From positions 1 through 21,457 of the forward strand of contig JAYMTA010001160.1 in the NCBI GenBank assembly GCA_036897625.1: a DNA stretch of 21,457 bases. The letters run 5' to 3'. The stretch comes from Pelargonium cotyledonis. Its lineage: Eukaryota; Streptophyta; Magnoliopsida; Geraniales; Geraniaceae. Made by a program: the position numbers and the translations under genes. Shown here piece after piece: positions 1 to 10,510 of this stretch; positions within the stretch are counted from its first letter, which is position 1, and each line of letters opens with the position of its first letter. The notes beneath the pieces were generated by a model. It saw only the letters and a list, made by a program, of their open reading frames with translations, had not been told where the DNA came from and ran no database searches.

Positions 1-61
1 TCGTCGTACTGTGCTCCGTCTTCGACCTCCTGAAATCGAGCTCCACAATGGCTCTAGACAT
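1..61 (-). CDS. JAZ10: JAZ10/TIFY9-like jasmonate repressor, first ~20 codons (partial)
   Basis: Read on the minus strand from an ATG at 61-59, the frame stays open to the window edge and begins MSRAIVELDF. This closely resembles the conserved start of JAZ10/TIFY9 proteins (MSxATxELDF), nuclear repressors that bind MYC transcription factors and are degraded through COI1 when jasmonate is present. The TIFY and Jas domains would lie outside the window, so the family call rests on about ten residues. The residues after ELDF (RRSKTEHSTT) fit the family poorly. The sequence upstream of the ATG is AT-rich and leader-like. The gene is head-to-head with the TBC gene at 2466, about 2.4 kb away. It could instead be a JAZ remnant or a chance match. 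Confidence 0.5.
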   Translation of the reverse strand, partial: MSRAIVELDFRRSKTEHSTT

Positions 62-2160
62 GACTTCTTGTTCTCCAACTTTGCTGCTAGGTTTAGAGAT
101 TGGGAGAGATTTGATTTTTTGATTTTTGATTTTATTGCATTTTGGTTTCAGATCTGGTAGTGAATTAGAGATGATGGTTAAAACTCCATATTTTTTTGCG
201 TGCCCTAGTGCTAAATGGTGAAATCCAATATGTTTTAGTTGAAATTGATTGTAATTTAGGAGTACTGTGATGTTTTGGATTTTTAGTTAATTGCTTTCAT
301 GTGGATTTGATTTTAGGAATTAATATCTTAAGTTGAACTAGTGTAGACTAGTAATCTCTTGTGTGGGTTATTGCTTGTCACTAATCCCACTTATTTCTTT
401 ATGAGATCTACCATGTACCTTCTTCTTTCACATCTATTTTGTGATTTTGCTTCTCTGATTGAAAAGACCATGTAATTTTTTCTTGCTATTTGTTTTTGAG
501 TTCTTAGGGCTAGTTCATGCATGAATTTTTTCAGGCATATGCGGACACAAAAATCATAGAACTGAAAAACTGTCTTTTTTTATTCGCTGGAGAAACAACA
601 AAAAAATTGAGGAAAAAACCTTGAGAGAGGAGAGTGAGGGAAATCATATCCAATATTTTTTTGGTGCCACGTCATTAAAAAATGCCATGTCAGATAGGGG
701 ACATGTCATCTTTGTCCATGTCAGTGAGTTTTTGACAGCTCAGCAAAGAATTTTTTGGGGCAGCACAAGTTAATGGAGGAATTGACGGACACTAACGGCA
801 AGTACTCAATTGGGTACAAAATCAAACTTTAAGTATTAACTCTGATAGAATAAAATATCATGTATCAAATGTGAACTCACCCCAAAATTTGAGTACTAAA
901 ATTGCCCTTTAACCCTTAAAATTTCTTGCATACGATAATAATTATGTGATTGAGACCCCACAAATAAATAGTAATAATAATAATTTGTGCATAAAAATTG
1001 GTCTGCACTACAAAATCTTGGACAGTTCCAACAAATATATTTGTTTTTAAAATTTTCAGCTCAAACTTTTGTCTTCTAATTTTGGTTTATTATATAGGTA
1101 TAATTACCCTTACATTCTCTCGAATATATACTTGTTAATTCTGAATATCCTTGAGTTTTGTTTTTAACTATTAAGTGGTAATTTTGGTATGAAATGTTAC
1201 ATAAACGTATACAATAATCTCATAGTAGTAACCCAACTCATGTTAAATGTAGAGCTTTTGATGATGATTTTCACTGCCGTATATAGACATTCATGAATTA
1301 GGAGATAATCCAAACAATATTTTATCATATTTTTATCTATAGACATTTCATATAAACATCAATAGAGAACCCAAACAAGCCTGAAATGGAGTATTATCTT
1401 ATTAATAATAATATTTTGGTCTTAATTTGAATTATGTTTGTTTTAGAATGAATTAAATAGAAAAACTATTTGGTTTATGTTAAGTCACAAATTACAGAGT
1501 GACATTTCATTAAAATTCTAAATCTGAACAGATTGCTCCTCTCCCACATATTTATTGTGACAAATATGAATAATATTGATGTATCATCTTATCGTTAGTT
1601 TGAATTAATCTAAATCAAAATATGTTTAGCTCATATTCATTTTTCTCTTATTTTTTATAACTTTTGTCAATAAAAAACAAATGTCAGTTTTATTTATATA
1701 AAAAATAATAGTTATGCATTAATTGTAAATAATAATCTTGTAATAAGTCAGTTAATATATTCTAAATTTGATATAATACATAATCATTAGGATATAAAGG
1801 TAATTACTATCAACATAAAGCAATGATACACATTTTAAACATAATCTGACTGACATGATAGTAGAATGACCTAATGATCTCTATAAGCAGAACTATACAT
1901 GAATTGAACGTTTGGATCTTATTAGTTTGAATTCGAACTAAATCAAATTCATTTGGTCTGATTGGATTCATAATTTTTTTTGATTCAAAACCGATTACTA
2001 TTTGGTCCAATCTTCAGTCCTAAACAAATCTGAGATTTGGATTGACCCGAGCTTGTAATAGTTGGGGACATCTACGTCCTACAAGGCCGGATCACAAAGA
2101 TACTAATTTGGATCCTAAAGTTATAGGACAGTGACCTCATCACAACAACCCATCTTCTTC
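62..2160. other. AT-rich spacer between JAZ-like and TBC genes
   Basis: I see no supportable gene here. The stretch holds homopolymer T runs, short AT-rich repeats and many stops in all frames. 62-540 is presumably the 5' leader and promoter of the minus-strand JAZ-like gene. 640-905 looks like a degenerate dispersed repeat (listed separately). 1900-2060 has several short related words (variants of TTGGTCCAAT and GAATTCAAA), which may be an old transposon remnant with no recognisable ends. I found no perfect G-box (CACGTG), although JAZ promoters often carry one for MYC binding; an ACGT core lies near 668 (CACGTC). Confidence 0.6.
640..905. repeat. Possible unclassified dispersed repeat fragment
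   Basis: This stretch differs from its surroundings: variants of CCATGTCA recur at about 664-725 in both orientations, followed by words resembling AATTGACGG and TAACGGCA and a phrase ending near TTGCCCTTT. I recall similar word combinations from repeats scattered through many plant genomes, but I cannot name the family. I found no convincing terminal repeats or target-site duplication, so the boundaries are approximate. Confidence 0.25.
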
Positions 2161-2167
2161 TTCATCA

Positions 2168-2174
2168 TATAAAA
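2168..2174 (+). promoter_or_regulatory. Candidate TATA box of the TBC gene
   Basis: A TATAAAA match lies 292 bp upstream of the TBC start codon, just before an AATTT tandem repeat and a CT-rich stretch at 2340-2356. A start site ~30 bp downstream would give a leader of roughly 265 bp. The placement is inferred from motif and distance only; other AT-rich words nearby could serve as well. Confidence 0.3.
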
Positions 2175-2184
2175 AAGGGCCATT

Positions 2185-2210
2185 AATTTAATTTAATTTA
2201 ATTTAATTTA
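2185..2210. repeat. (AATTT)5 microsatellite
   Basis: Five full copies of the pentanucleotide AATTT plus one extra base lie directly downstream of the candidate TATA box, in what may be the transcription start region of the TBC gene. Confidence 0.9.
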
Positions 2211-2339
2211 TGGGAGTCCGAGATAAGAAGGAAATGGGCACATGTAATAATGTTACGGTAATGCCGCAATTTGCATGTGATGATCAGACACTGTACTCAA
2301 TCGTAATTATTACCAGATGAGCCAAACCAAACAGCCCCT

Positions 2340-2356
2340 TTCTCTCTCTCTCTCTA
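2340..2356 (+). repeat. Pyrimidine-rich (TC)n tract in the TBC leader
   Basis: An uninterrupted TC run lies about 110 bp upstream of the TBC start codon. CT-rich patches of this kind are common in plant core promoters and 5' leaders, so it may mark the start region or lie in the 5' UTR. Confidence 0.6.
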
Positions 2357-2465
2357 CAATTTATTGTCGCGGACTCAGAAAATCAAGGACTGATTCTCCA
2401 GTAGCCATTCACGGCCTGACCTCAGATCTCTCTCCATTTCTCCACCAAAACCTCCACACTTGGCT

Positions 2466-5400
2466 ATGAATCCTCTCCTCAACTTCGAACACAAGAGGTA
2501 CGTCGATGCACGAACCAACCACACTCCTATCTTCTATGCACTCTCACTTCCGTATCCTCCTCCGCGATTCTCTTTCATTTGGATTCTGTTTCTTTCTTTT
2601 ATTTTCTTTGATCCGTCAACGCCTGTTTAGTTAGGTTGGTGTGGGTTCTGTAACGGTTGCTTTATTTGATCACATCGATCGGGGTTTTGCTACTGGTTGA
2701 ACTTCGATTTGTTGGAGATTTTAGTTCGTTTGTTTTTGGTTGGGTTTCGTTTGGGGCTAGTGGGAGAACTTGTGAAATGCGAGTGATTGGAGGAGGGGCT
2801 GATTTGGGCGTGGAATGTAGTTTTGTGTGTGTGTGTGGATTTTGTAATGTTTGGTGGAACTCGGGATTTGGGAGGAAAACGTTATATTGTGTTGTTGTTG
2901 TTGTTGTTTCGTCTGAGCTGGTAATCTTTGCAGGCTGGCGGGAGGTAAATTTAGTCCAATTTTGCTGGGCTGGAGTTTCAATTAGTTCCTGAATTGTTGT
3001 GGGACACCTGTTTTTCTTTTTTAAGGATTTATCGAATGTTGTGTTTGTCTGATTGGCATTCATGGACAGGGATGCTTATGGGTTTGCTGTGAGGCCTCAG
3101 CATGTTCAGAGATACAGAGAATATGCCAATATCTACAAGGTTTATTTTTATAACTCTCTGTTGCCAGGAAAATTAATGGGAGTTTCTGAAGCATTTGTAT
3201 CATGTAATAGATAAACTATAACTTGGATAAGTCAACCTATTATGTTAGACACTGTTTGGTGATTTACTCTTATTGTAGGATCCTGTCTGGTTTACAAGTT
3301 CTGATAAAAAAAAATTCATGCTTATTCCATGCAAAACAACTCCGTGCTAATTTGTTATTATTTTCTTAAAGTAAATGGTGATACCATGTGACGTGTGATG
3401 TACTTGTGATTTTAGGAGGAAGAAGAGGAAAGATCAGATAGGTGGAAGACTTTTCTGGAACGGCATGCTGAATCTGCTCAATTGCCTATAAATGGGTTAT
3501 CTGTAGAGGAGGATAAAAAGGTTTTGCACACAGAGAAACAGTCTGATGATGGTTTAGAGAGTGCTGCTGAAGGTGATGATTCAAGCCGCCCAGAGCCTGA
3601 TTCTGATGTTGCAACTGAAAATGGTACTGAGAAGAAGGAGATACCGGCTGCAGTTGAGAAGAAACAAATTCATATGGCTCAGATATGGGCTGAGATTAGA
3701 CCATCCCTTCATGCCATTGAAGATATGATGAGTGTTCGTCTTAAGAGAAAGAACAGTTTATTGAAAGATGAGCAAGAGAGTGGAAGTGGGAAGCTGCTTT
3801 CTCCTATTGAAGAGGCTAAATCTCCAAAAGGAGCCTCTGAAGAAGACTCTGAGGATGAGTTTTATGATGTGGAGAGGTCTGACCTTGCACAGGATGTCGC
3901 TTCAAATGATAGTACAAATGCCTCTTCTACAGGTTCTGGTGGTGATGTGGTCCCTCCAGAGTCTTTGCTCTATTGTAAAGAAGAGTTGGAGGTTCTTGTT
4001 CGCGGTGGGGTTCCAATGGCTCTTAGGGGAGAGGTAGATTTTACACTATTGAACTGTCTTTTTTCATGAGGTTCATTTATCAGTGTCTAGATTCCTCATT
4101 GCTTTATGCTTGGTCTTTCAGCTATGGCAAGCCTTTGTGGGTGTAAAAGGACGTCGTGTGGAGAAGTATTATCAAGATCTACTGTCGGAAACCAATTCTA
4201 GTGATAATTCAGATCAGAGTAGCTTGCAAGATGACATTGGTAAGGGGTCACGCACAGACTCTGCTCGTGTGCCCGATAAATGTAAAGGGCAGATTGAGAA
4301 GGTTATTACAACCATGAACTCATTTTCAGTATCTTCAGTTCGTGAGTGCTTCCTTCTGTTTGTACGATGTTATTGTGAAAGTTTCTTAATTTATTTCACT
4401 GGTTTTAAATGCAGGATCTACCTCGAACTTTCCCAGGTCATCCGGCTCTGGATGAAGATGGTAGAAATGCTTTGAGACGTTTACTTACAGCATATGCTCG
4501 ACATAATCCCTCAGTGGGTTACTGTCAGGTACTTGGTGGTGAATATTTAGTTGTTGTGTTTGATTTCATTGTGGAAAGAGGGTTCTCTCTGCCACTTCTT
4601 GCTTGGAAATCTCTCTTTTTCAATTTCTTCTCTTTTTCTATCATGGAACATTTTCCTTCAACCATTTATTTATACTGGTTAGGTTAATTCACTTGCAGGC
4701 CATGAATTTCTTTGCTGGCTTGTTGCTACTCCTGATGCCTGAAGAAAACGCCTTTTGGTATGTTTTGAAACTTTGTTGTCAAAATGACATTTAGTATTAT
4801 TCTCCTTGACTTATTGGATGAGGAATAGTTTGTGTAAGACATGACACATTTTTGTGCATGGATTATGAAAAGAAGTCCATAACCATAGTTTACTCCTTCA
4901 AGTATTTGCTTTCTTGAAGAATAGCTGGCATGATACTTGTATGTGAGCAGCATCCCTATGAATTGGCTATGTGAAATGATTGTTTACAAATTGCGCTATA
5001 ATTCTCAGGGCCTTGTTGGGCATCATTGATGATTATTTTGCTGGCTATTACTCTGAGGAAATGACTGAATCTCAGGTACTTTTCTGCTATGGATGTATTT
5101 TTGCCAGTTGGAATCATGTCTGTTTTCACTGTTCTCAAATGAGATCCTCTGCTGCAAGATGCTTAAGATTTACCCTGAAGTTGTTGTAATTTTCCAGGTA
5201 GACCAACTTGTGTTTGAGGAGTTGGTGCGAGAGAGATTTCCTAAACTGGGTTTGTTTCTTTTGTCAATTTTAACGATCCATTTTCCAAATGTTCTCTTTG
5301 TGTGAGGCTTTTTAGGGGTGTTTTATAATGTCACCTTTACATTTGCTGCAGTCAATCATCTAGATTACCTCGGAGTGCAGGTGGCATGGGTTACCGGTCC

Positions 5401-8013
5401 ATGGTTCCTCACCATTTTTATGAACATGCTTCCATGGGAAAGCGGTCAGGTTTTAATTTGTATTACTTATTAGAACTTTTGGTTCAAAGTTACATAATCT
5501 TTCTATCCATGCCATCTGATATCTTACTATATACAACCTTATAATCAACGTTTATACTTAGAAGCTAACCTTTAACCTGATGGCTTCTACTTGCTTTCAG
5601 TTCTTCGTGTCTGGGATGTGCTTCTCTATGAAGGAAACCGTGTCATGTTATTCCGAACCGCTCTTGCTTTGATGGAATTATATGGTAATGAGTTTCTGGA
5701 ATTCTGTGATGTATGAGTAAGGTACTTACACATGAATTGCACGGACTTTTTTACTTCGCGAAACATAATTTTGTTCAGTGTTGTGTAGGCCCTGCATTGG
5801 TTACCACTAAAGACGCTGGAGATGCAGTTACTTTGCTGCAGTCGCTGGCTGGCTCGACATTTGATAGCAGCCAACTTGTATTGACTGCTTGCATGGGTTA
5901 CCAAAATGTAACTGAAACCAGATTACAGGAGTTGAGAAGTAAACATCGGCCAGCTGTAATAGCTGCAGTTGAGGAAAGATCAAAGGGTCTCCGTGCCTGG
6001 AGGGACTCTAAGGGCCTGGCCTCTAAGCTTTATAGTTTTAAGAATGGTCCCAAGTTACTGATGATGGAAACAAATGAAGTAGAACAAGCACTTGCTACAC
6101 AGACAAATGGTGGTTTATCTCGTTCCGACTCTGGGTCCACTAATGCAGATGAATCTCTTGTTAGCATGACAGGCAATGGGGAGATAGATTCCGTTCCAGA
6201 TCTTCAAGAACAGGTAGTTACCTTTCCTTTTTCTTATGTTTAATATCTATCTGTCTCTTACAACAACCAAGTGATGGATTGGATCAGTAGTGTTCATTCA
6301 CTGATGTCCGGCCATCATGAAGTCCTTGGTGACACAAATTTTGAGCTTATTAATTAATTAATTTATGTAACTCTCATCAGTTTAAGGATTTATACTAGAA
6401 AGATAACAATCTATTCTATCTAATTTGTCCATAAGTGTGGAATGGCATATTCTTACTTCCACTCACTGAAAATAGATTGTCTGATTCTGCATTATAAATT
6501 TAATTTGATGCCAATTGCCAAGAAAGTGATTTATTTGAATTTTTAATGTTTGTTATACATGCAGGTGGTCTGGTTGAAGGTTGAATTGTGCAAATTGTTG
6601 GAGGAGAAACGATCTGCTGTACTCAGGTTAGCATTTTTTTTATTTGGCCTTGGTTTCCCAAATACAAAAAAAGGTTAGGTTTGCACCGTGTTATCTGCTA
6701 TAGTTTGTTTGTAAACACAGCTTATAAATGGACAATGACTTTCTATTTTCCAATTCTTTGCCAGAGCGGAGGAACTGGAGACAGCTTTGATGGAGATGGT
6801 AAAGCAGGATAATAGGCGACAGTTGAGTGCTAGAGTATGTCTCATTCACATTCACTCATGGCATTTTTTTTTTCTTCTGGAAAGGATATACTTTTATTCT
6901 TGGGAACTATATCTACCTCTACACTCAAGTACTTTGCTGTCTTAGAAGAAACTTGTAATTTTATTTGTCTGCCTTTTCCTGTGTAAAGAAAGCTTTTGTT
7001 TTACTTTTATGACCTATTATTGGTTACGAGATATGCAAAGAAACCGTTGCTCATGTGACTTGAAAGTCCAGGAAATCTCTCTCCTGCATGTATACGACAT
7101 ATTGGACTGTAGATGTGTGGAACTTTGAAAGTCACCACAAACCTTCAAAATTCATTTGTAAGGATACATATATAAGTTAATTGGGGTAGGGTGATGAGAC
7201 TAACAGTCTAACATATACGCAAACAAATGTTTTAAGGGATAAGGATGGAATACATAATTCAGTTATCACATTTGCTCATAGATTCTAGTCTCTTTTCTTG
7301 CTAGAAAGCTGAAAAAAATCCTTTTATAGATTCTCAGTCTATACCTGGCTGTGAATTAGCTTTGCTACCGAGGTGGCATTAAGCTATAATCTTTTTTTTC
7401 TTTGATTGCTTCCTAGCTGCAATAACACTGATGCCACATGTTTCTTTAATGGATTAAAAATGCTTTGTATCGAGATAGATATGTATGGTTAGTGGTTGAG
7501 CTCCTATTAATTCTTCATGTGTTTATGGCAACCTTTAAAGTTTAATTATGCTGAAAATTTGTTTTATGGTTTCAGGTTGAGCAGTTAGAGCAAGAGGTTA
7601 CTGACCTTCAAATAGCCCTTGCTGATAAACAGGAACAAGAACATGTCATGCTTCAGGTTTTACTTCTGCTTTTTTTTCTTTTCTTTTTCAATCATTTTAC
7701 GGTTATTTCTTTAGCTCTTATGTTGTTATAGGCTTGTCATGCTAATTCTGAGATTGATTATTATGTAGGTCTTGATGCGAGTGGAGCAAGAGCAAAAAGT
7801 TACAGAAGATGGTCGCAGGTTTGCCGAGCAAGATGCAGAAGCACAGAGATATGCAGCCCAAGTGCTTCAGGTAATGGCAGTGTTGTTTTTCACCCCTATA
7901 TAGTATATATACTAGTTAAAGAAGCATTCCTTGCCAATGTGTGTATCTTACAAATAGCTTTTTGGAATTCTATTATAATTATTGTTACTCAGGAAGTCTT
8001 CCCCCTCCCCCCC

Positions 8014-8048
<35 letters not shown>

Positions 8049-9812
8049 TTTTCATGGTACACTCCCCTCTGTAAGATGGTACACTGCATATATCTAATAG
8101 TTAGAACTGTCTTCCAGAAACGATTCTTAATCCAAAATGCCACTATACTTGTTTATTGTACGCTCACATATGGTTGTGTTCTTTCTGAATCAAGTCTTTA
8201 TTTTTCTTTTTTAACCAAGACATGTTGGGCCAAGTGGTTAAGAACACTTGGGATTTCCTCTGAGGTCTCAAGTTACTTCGACTATGATGTCCTGTTGCTT
8301 ATTAAAAAAAAACTAGCAAAAATAATTCAGGTATTCTTATGTCAAGAAGTGTTCCCAAGCAAGGCCTAATGGCTGTGTTCTGAATAGAGTTGATATGACT
8401 ATACCAATGCTTTGGTAGATTGTGCAGCTTTATTATTCTGCACTTGTTCATGTGTACTATCTTTCAATTTTGATATAACTGCTACATTTATGCAGGAAAA
8501 GTATGAGGGGGCCATGGCTTCACTGGCTGAAATGGAGAAGAGAGTGGTTATGGCAGAATCCATGTTGGAAGCTACTCTTCCGTACCAGTCTGGGCAGGTT
8601 AAAGCACAACCATCCCCACGGTATGTGCCGTTTAGTCAATTTTGCTTATGTTTGATCTTTAATCTTGACTGCATTGGCAACTTCTCTTTATTGGTATTTG
8701 ATTATAATTCTTCTATATATATTACCTTTCTACCTTAGTAATGGTGGATGTAGAAAGTTCACATGTTTTAGCTTAACTTTCATTCTCTTCTTTTGCTCCA
8801 TGCTTGTGTCTTACAATGAGCACTAATTTTCTCTGCAGAGCATCACAGACGGGCGCTACATCAAGACAACTAACTCAGGAGGTTTCGCCAGACATTCCTG
8901 CAAGAAAGATTAGTTTGCTAACTAGACCATTTGGGCTGGGCTGGCGTGACAAGAACAAGGTATTTTCCTTATTTGATTTCCACTCATGATTGCTTTTACC
9001 AAGGCCAACAGAGCATTATAATATGCTCTCAATTTTCACAATAAAACTTGGCAACAACTTTGATCAGAGATGCTTTGTTGAAAGAGAGAAAATACCATTT
9101 CAAATGCCCAGCCAAAATAATAATAATAATAATGCTCCGTTTGGATTTGAGCCAAATACAATGTTTGGATTCTTGGATTTGAATCTGGATTTTGATTTGG
9201 ATTTGGCTCAGATCCAACAGAATTCAAAACATGCATAAAAGGCAACTCTTATCTTGTCATTTGAAGTTCTATTGGAATACAACATTTCAAATATCAAATT
9301 TCAAGTCAAATCCAAGAATCCAAAATGGGATTTCACTTTCCATGAATATTCATGGCTTTCAACCATTAAGGACTTAGGTTGAGACCTAAAGCAATCCACT
9401 AAAGTTTAAACCATCCCGAAATGAATATTCATCATTCATACTGTCCATGCATAGTGCAACAGATTATTCTGTTTAGCATCTGGTTATCCCAATAGAACTT
9501 GTTGGGATTTAAATGTTTAGTTAGGACAACAACTAAGTTGCCTATGTTGTCAAAATCAGTATTCAGCTTGTGGTCTTCCAATGATTGGATCCAGAAGTAA
9601 GAATAAAAGGTTGTAGACTTGTTGTAACGACAAATTGCTGCATAATCGAACTGGGCATGAACTGCTTAAGCTGCTGTGATTACTGATTAAAATTTATTTG
9701 AATGCAGCAGGAAAAACCAATTAGTTCTGGTGAAACACACAATGCCACGGAGGAGCAGAGTACAAACGGTCATCCGAAAGACAGTAATGGTGTTCAAGAA
9801 GAAGATAAATAG
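2466..9812 (+). CDS. TBC-domain Rab GTPase-activating protein (plant EVI5-like), 18 exons
   Basis: Exons: 2466-2497, 3070-3139, 3416-4033, 4122-4301, 4415-4528, 4699-4757, 5009-5075, 5198-5249, 5352-5444, 5601-5684, 5789-6213, 6565-6626, 6765-6834, 7576-7656, 7769-7870, 8496-8620, 8839-8959, 9708-9812. All introns are GT-AG and the joined frame is open for 819 residues. The start MNPLLNFEHKRDAYGF matches the plant family N-terminus, encoded by a 32-nt first exon. Residues ~60-225 are acidic and low-complexity, with a conserved EDEFYDVERSD block near 180-190. The TBC domain spans ~229-470: the arginine finger is R304 in I298-xx-D-xx-R followed by TFP, and the glutamine finger is Q338 in YCQ. 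Both are intact, so catalysis is expected. About 590-760 is charged and heptad-like, consistent with a coiled coil. The family speeds GTP hydrolysis by Rab GTPases on endomembranes; the particular Rab is unknown. Similar to Arabidopsis AT3G55020/AT2G39280. Confidence 0.93.
8015..8046. repeat. (AC)16 microsatellite in TBC intron 15
   Basis: Sixteen uninterrupted AC units follow a C-rich run (~8001-8013) inside the 625-bp intron 15 of the TBC gene. It is likely to vary in length between individuals. Confidence 0.95.
8213..8315 (+). mobile_element. Degenerate tRNA-derived SINE fragment in TBC intron 15
   Basis: An A-box-like stretch at 8226-8237 (close to TGGCNNAGTGG) is followed about 35-45 bases later by a damaged B-box-like stretch at 8268-8283 containing TTCGA, and an A-rich run begins near 8304. 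This order and spacing match the internal RNA polymerase III promoter of tRNA-derived SINEs. It lies in intron 15 in the same orientation as the TBC gene. The B box is interrupted, the boundaries are approximate and no target-site duplication was found, so this is probably an old inactive copy. Confidence 0.5.
9115..9133. repeat. (AAT)n microsatellite in TBC intron 17
   Basis: About six AAT units lie just outside the left arm of the foldback structure in intron 17. Confidence 0.85.
9141..9324. repeat. Foldback (nested inverted repeat) structure in TBC intron 17
   Basis: Two inverted-repeat pairs occur. The stretch 9164-9182 is the exact reverse complement of 9306-9324 over 19 bases. The stretch 9141-9157 matches the reverse complement of 9201-9217 with one mismatch over 17 bases. 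Weaker complementarity continues inward from the 19-base pair. The region looks like the core of a small MITE or foldback element, but I could not define termini or a target-site duplication. It lies in the 748-bp last intron of the TBC gene. Confidence 0.6.
9705..9710 (+). promoter_or_regulatory. NAGNAG tandem splice acceptor before the last TBC exon
   Basis: The last intron ends in CAGCAG. Use of the first AG starts exon 18 at 9708 and includes one extra Gln; use of the second starts it at 9711 and omits it. Both keep the frame and reach the same stop at 9810-9812. The upstream AG is used in the CDS model given here. Confidence 0.8.
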
Positions 9813-10510
9813 CAGAGAATGGCAGGTTAACCATAATGCTGCCCAAATGTATGTTCATACCCTGTCTGCTACATCCAGTTCCTTCTGTATTGATGTTATA
9901 GATCTCATTTTCTGTTTGCTGTAATTCTTTTTATCTAAACAGTATAAAGCTCATAGCCATTTATTGTTTTTTATTTGTTCATTAAGTAGTGGTAATAATA
10001 GTTAGAAATGAGGAATTATTTGTACATTGGTACAGAAGCTGTGTAATCTTTCTTTTGAATTTTGATCTCTTATATTATATGAACTTCTAGTGGAATTGAT
10101 GTCTTTGAATTTGTGCAAGAATAGCAATAATTACCATTCTCAACCAATGGTTCAAGCAACTACTTGAACAAACATGTAAATACATTTCTCAAGTGAAGAT
10201 CAGTTTTTACACAAGCCATTTAGATACAAAAAAGCAAGCTCAATTGTACATGAAAGAATTTTTGCAGAGAGACATTTGTATAGGTTGAGGAAGAGAACTC
10301 TTGAAATTTAAAAAGGGCAGAGAAAGAAGAGACCGCCGCGTCACAAAACAGTGGATTTGGCCATTGCAAACCCGCTGTCCATAGTGATGCAAAATTTGAT
10401 ACACAGGCACTGTAATATCTGCAACAAACGACGTACCAAAGCAGGGCAGCCGCCAGAAGGGCTGTCCGAGATTCTCATGGATTTGCAGTCTTGTGGATAG
10501 GTCTTATACT
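9813..10510. other. Convergent 3' UTR region between TBC and the first kinase gene
   Basis: The 698 bp between the TBC stop and the stop of the minus-strand kinase hold no coding sequence. The part from about 10178 to 10510 is homologous to the 3' flank of the second kinase gene, so it is very likely the kinase 3' UTR, reaching at least to about 10178. The TBC 3' UTR begins at 9813 and probably ends before ~10100, though no clear poly(A) signal decides this. The two transcripts may meet or overlap. Confidence 0.6.
10178..10440 (-). other. Duplicated 3' UTR block, copy a
   Basis: Positions 10178-10202 are identical over 25 bases to 14443-14467. A second matched stretch at about 10390-10436 corresponds to about 14549-14593. 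Both lie downstream of the stop codons of the two tandem kinase genes, in the same order and orientation, so the duplication that made the pair included the 3' UTR. Confidence 0.75.

Noticed and set aside
1900-2060. Cluster of TTGGTCCAAT/GAATTCAAA-like words
   Set aside because: It suggested an old transposon, but no terminal repeats, target duplication or consistent inverted arms could be found.
2657-3063. Overlapping open frames on both strands (111, 133 and 74 codons)
   Set aside because: They lie in intron 1 of the TBC gene; composition is low-complexity (TTG/CAA repeats) and no family is recognisable.
3768-4037. 89-codon open frame overlapping TBC exon 3
   Set aside because: It is an out-of-frame shadow of the real exon.
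5626-5904. 92-codon minus-strand open frame
   Set aside because: It is antisense to TBC exons 10-11 and has no recognisable features.
7941-8369. 142-codon open frame
   Set aside because: It lies in TBC intron 15 and runs through the AC microsatellite and the SINE fragment; not a protein.
8990-9377. Several small open frames on both strands
   Set aside because: They are by-products of the foldback repeat and AAT microsatellite in TBC intron 17.
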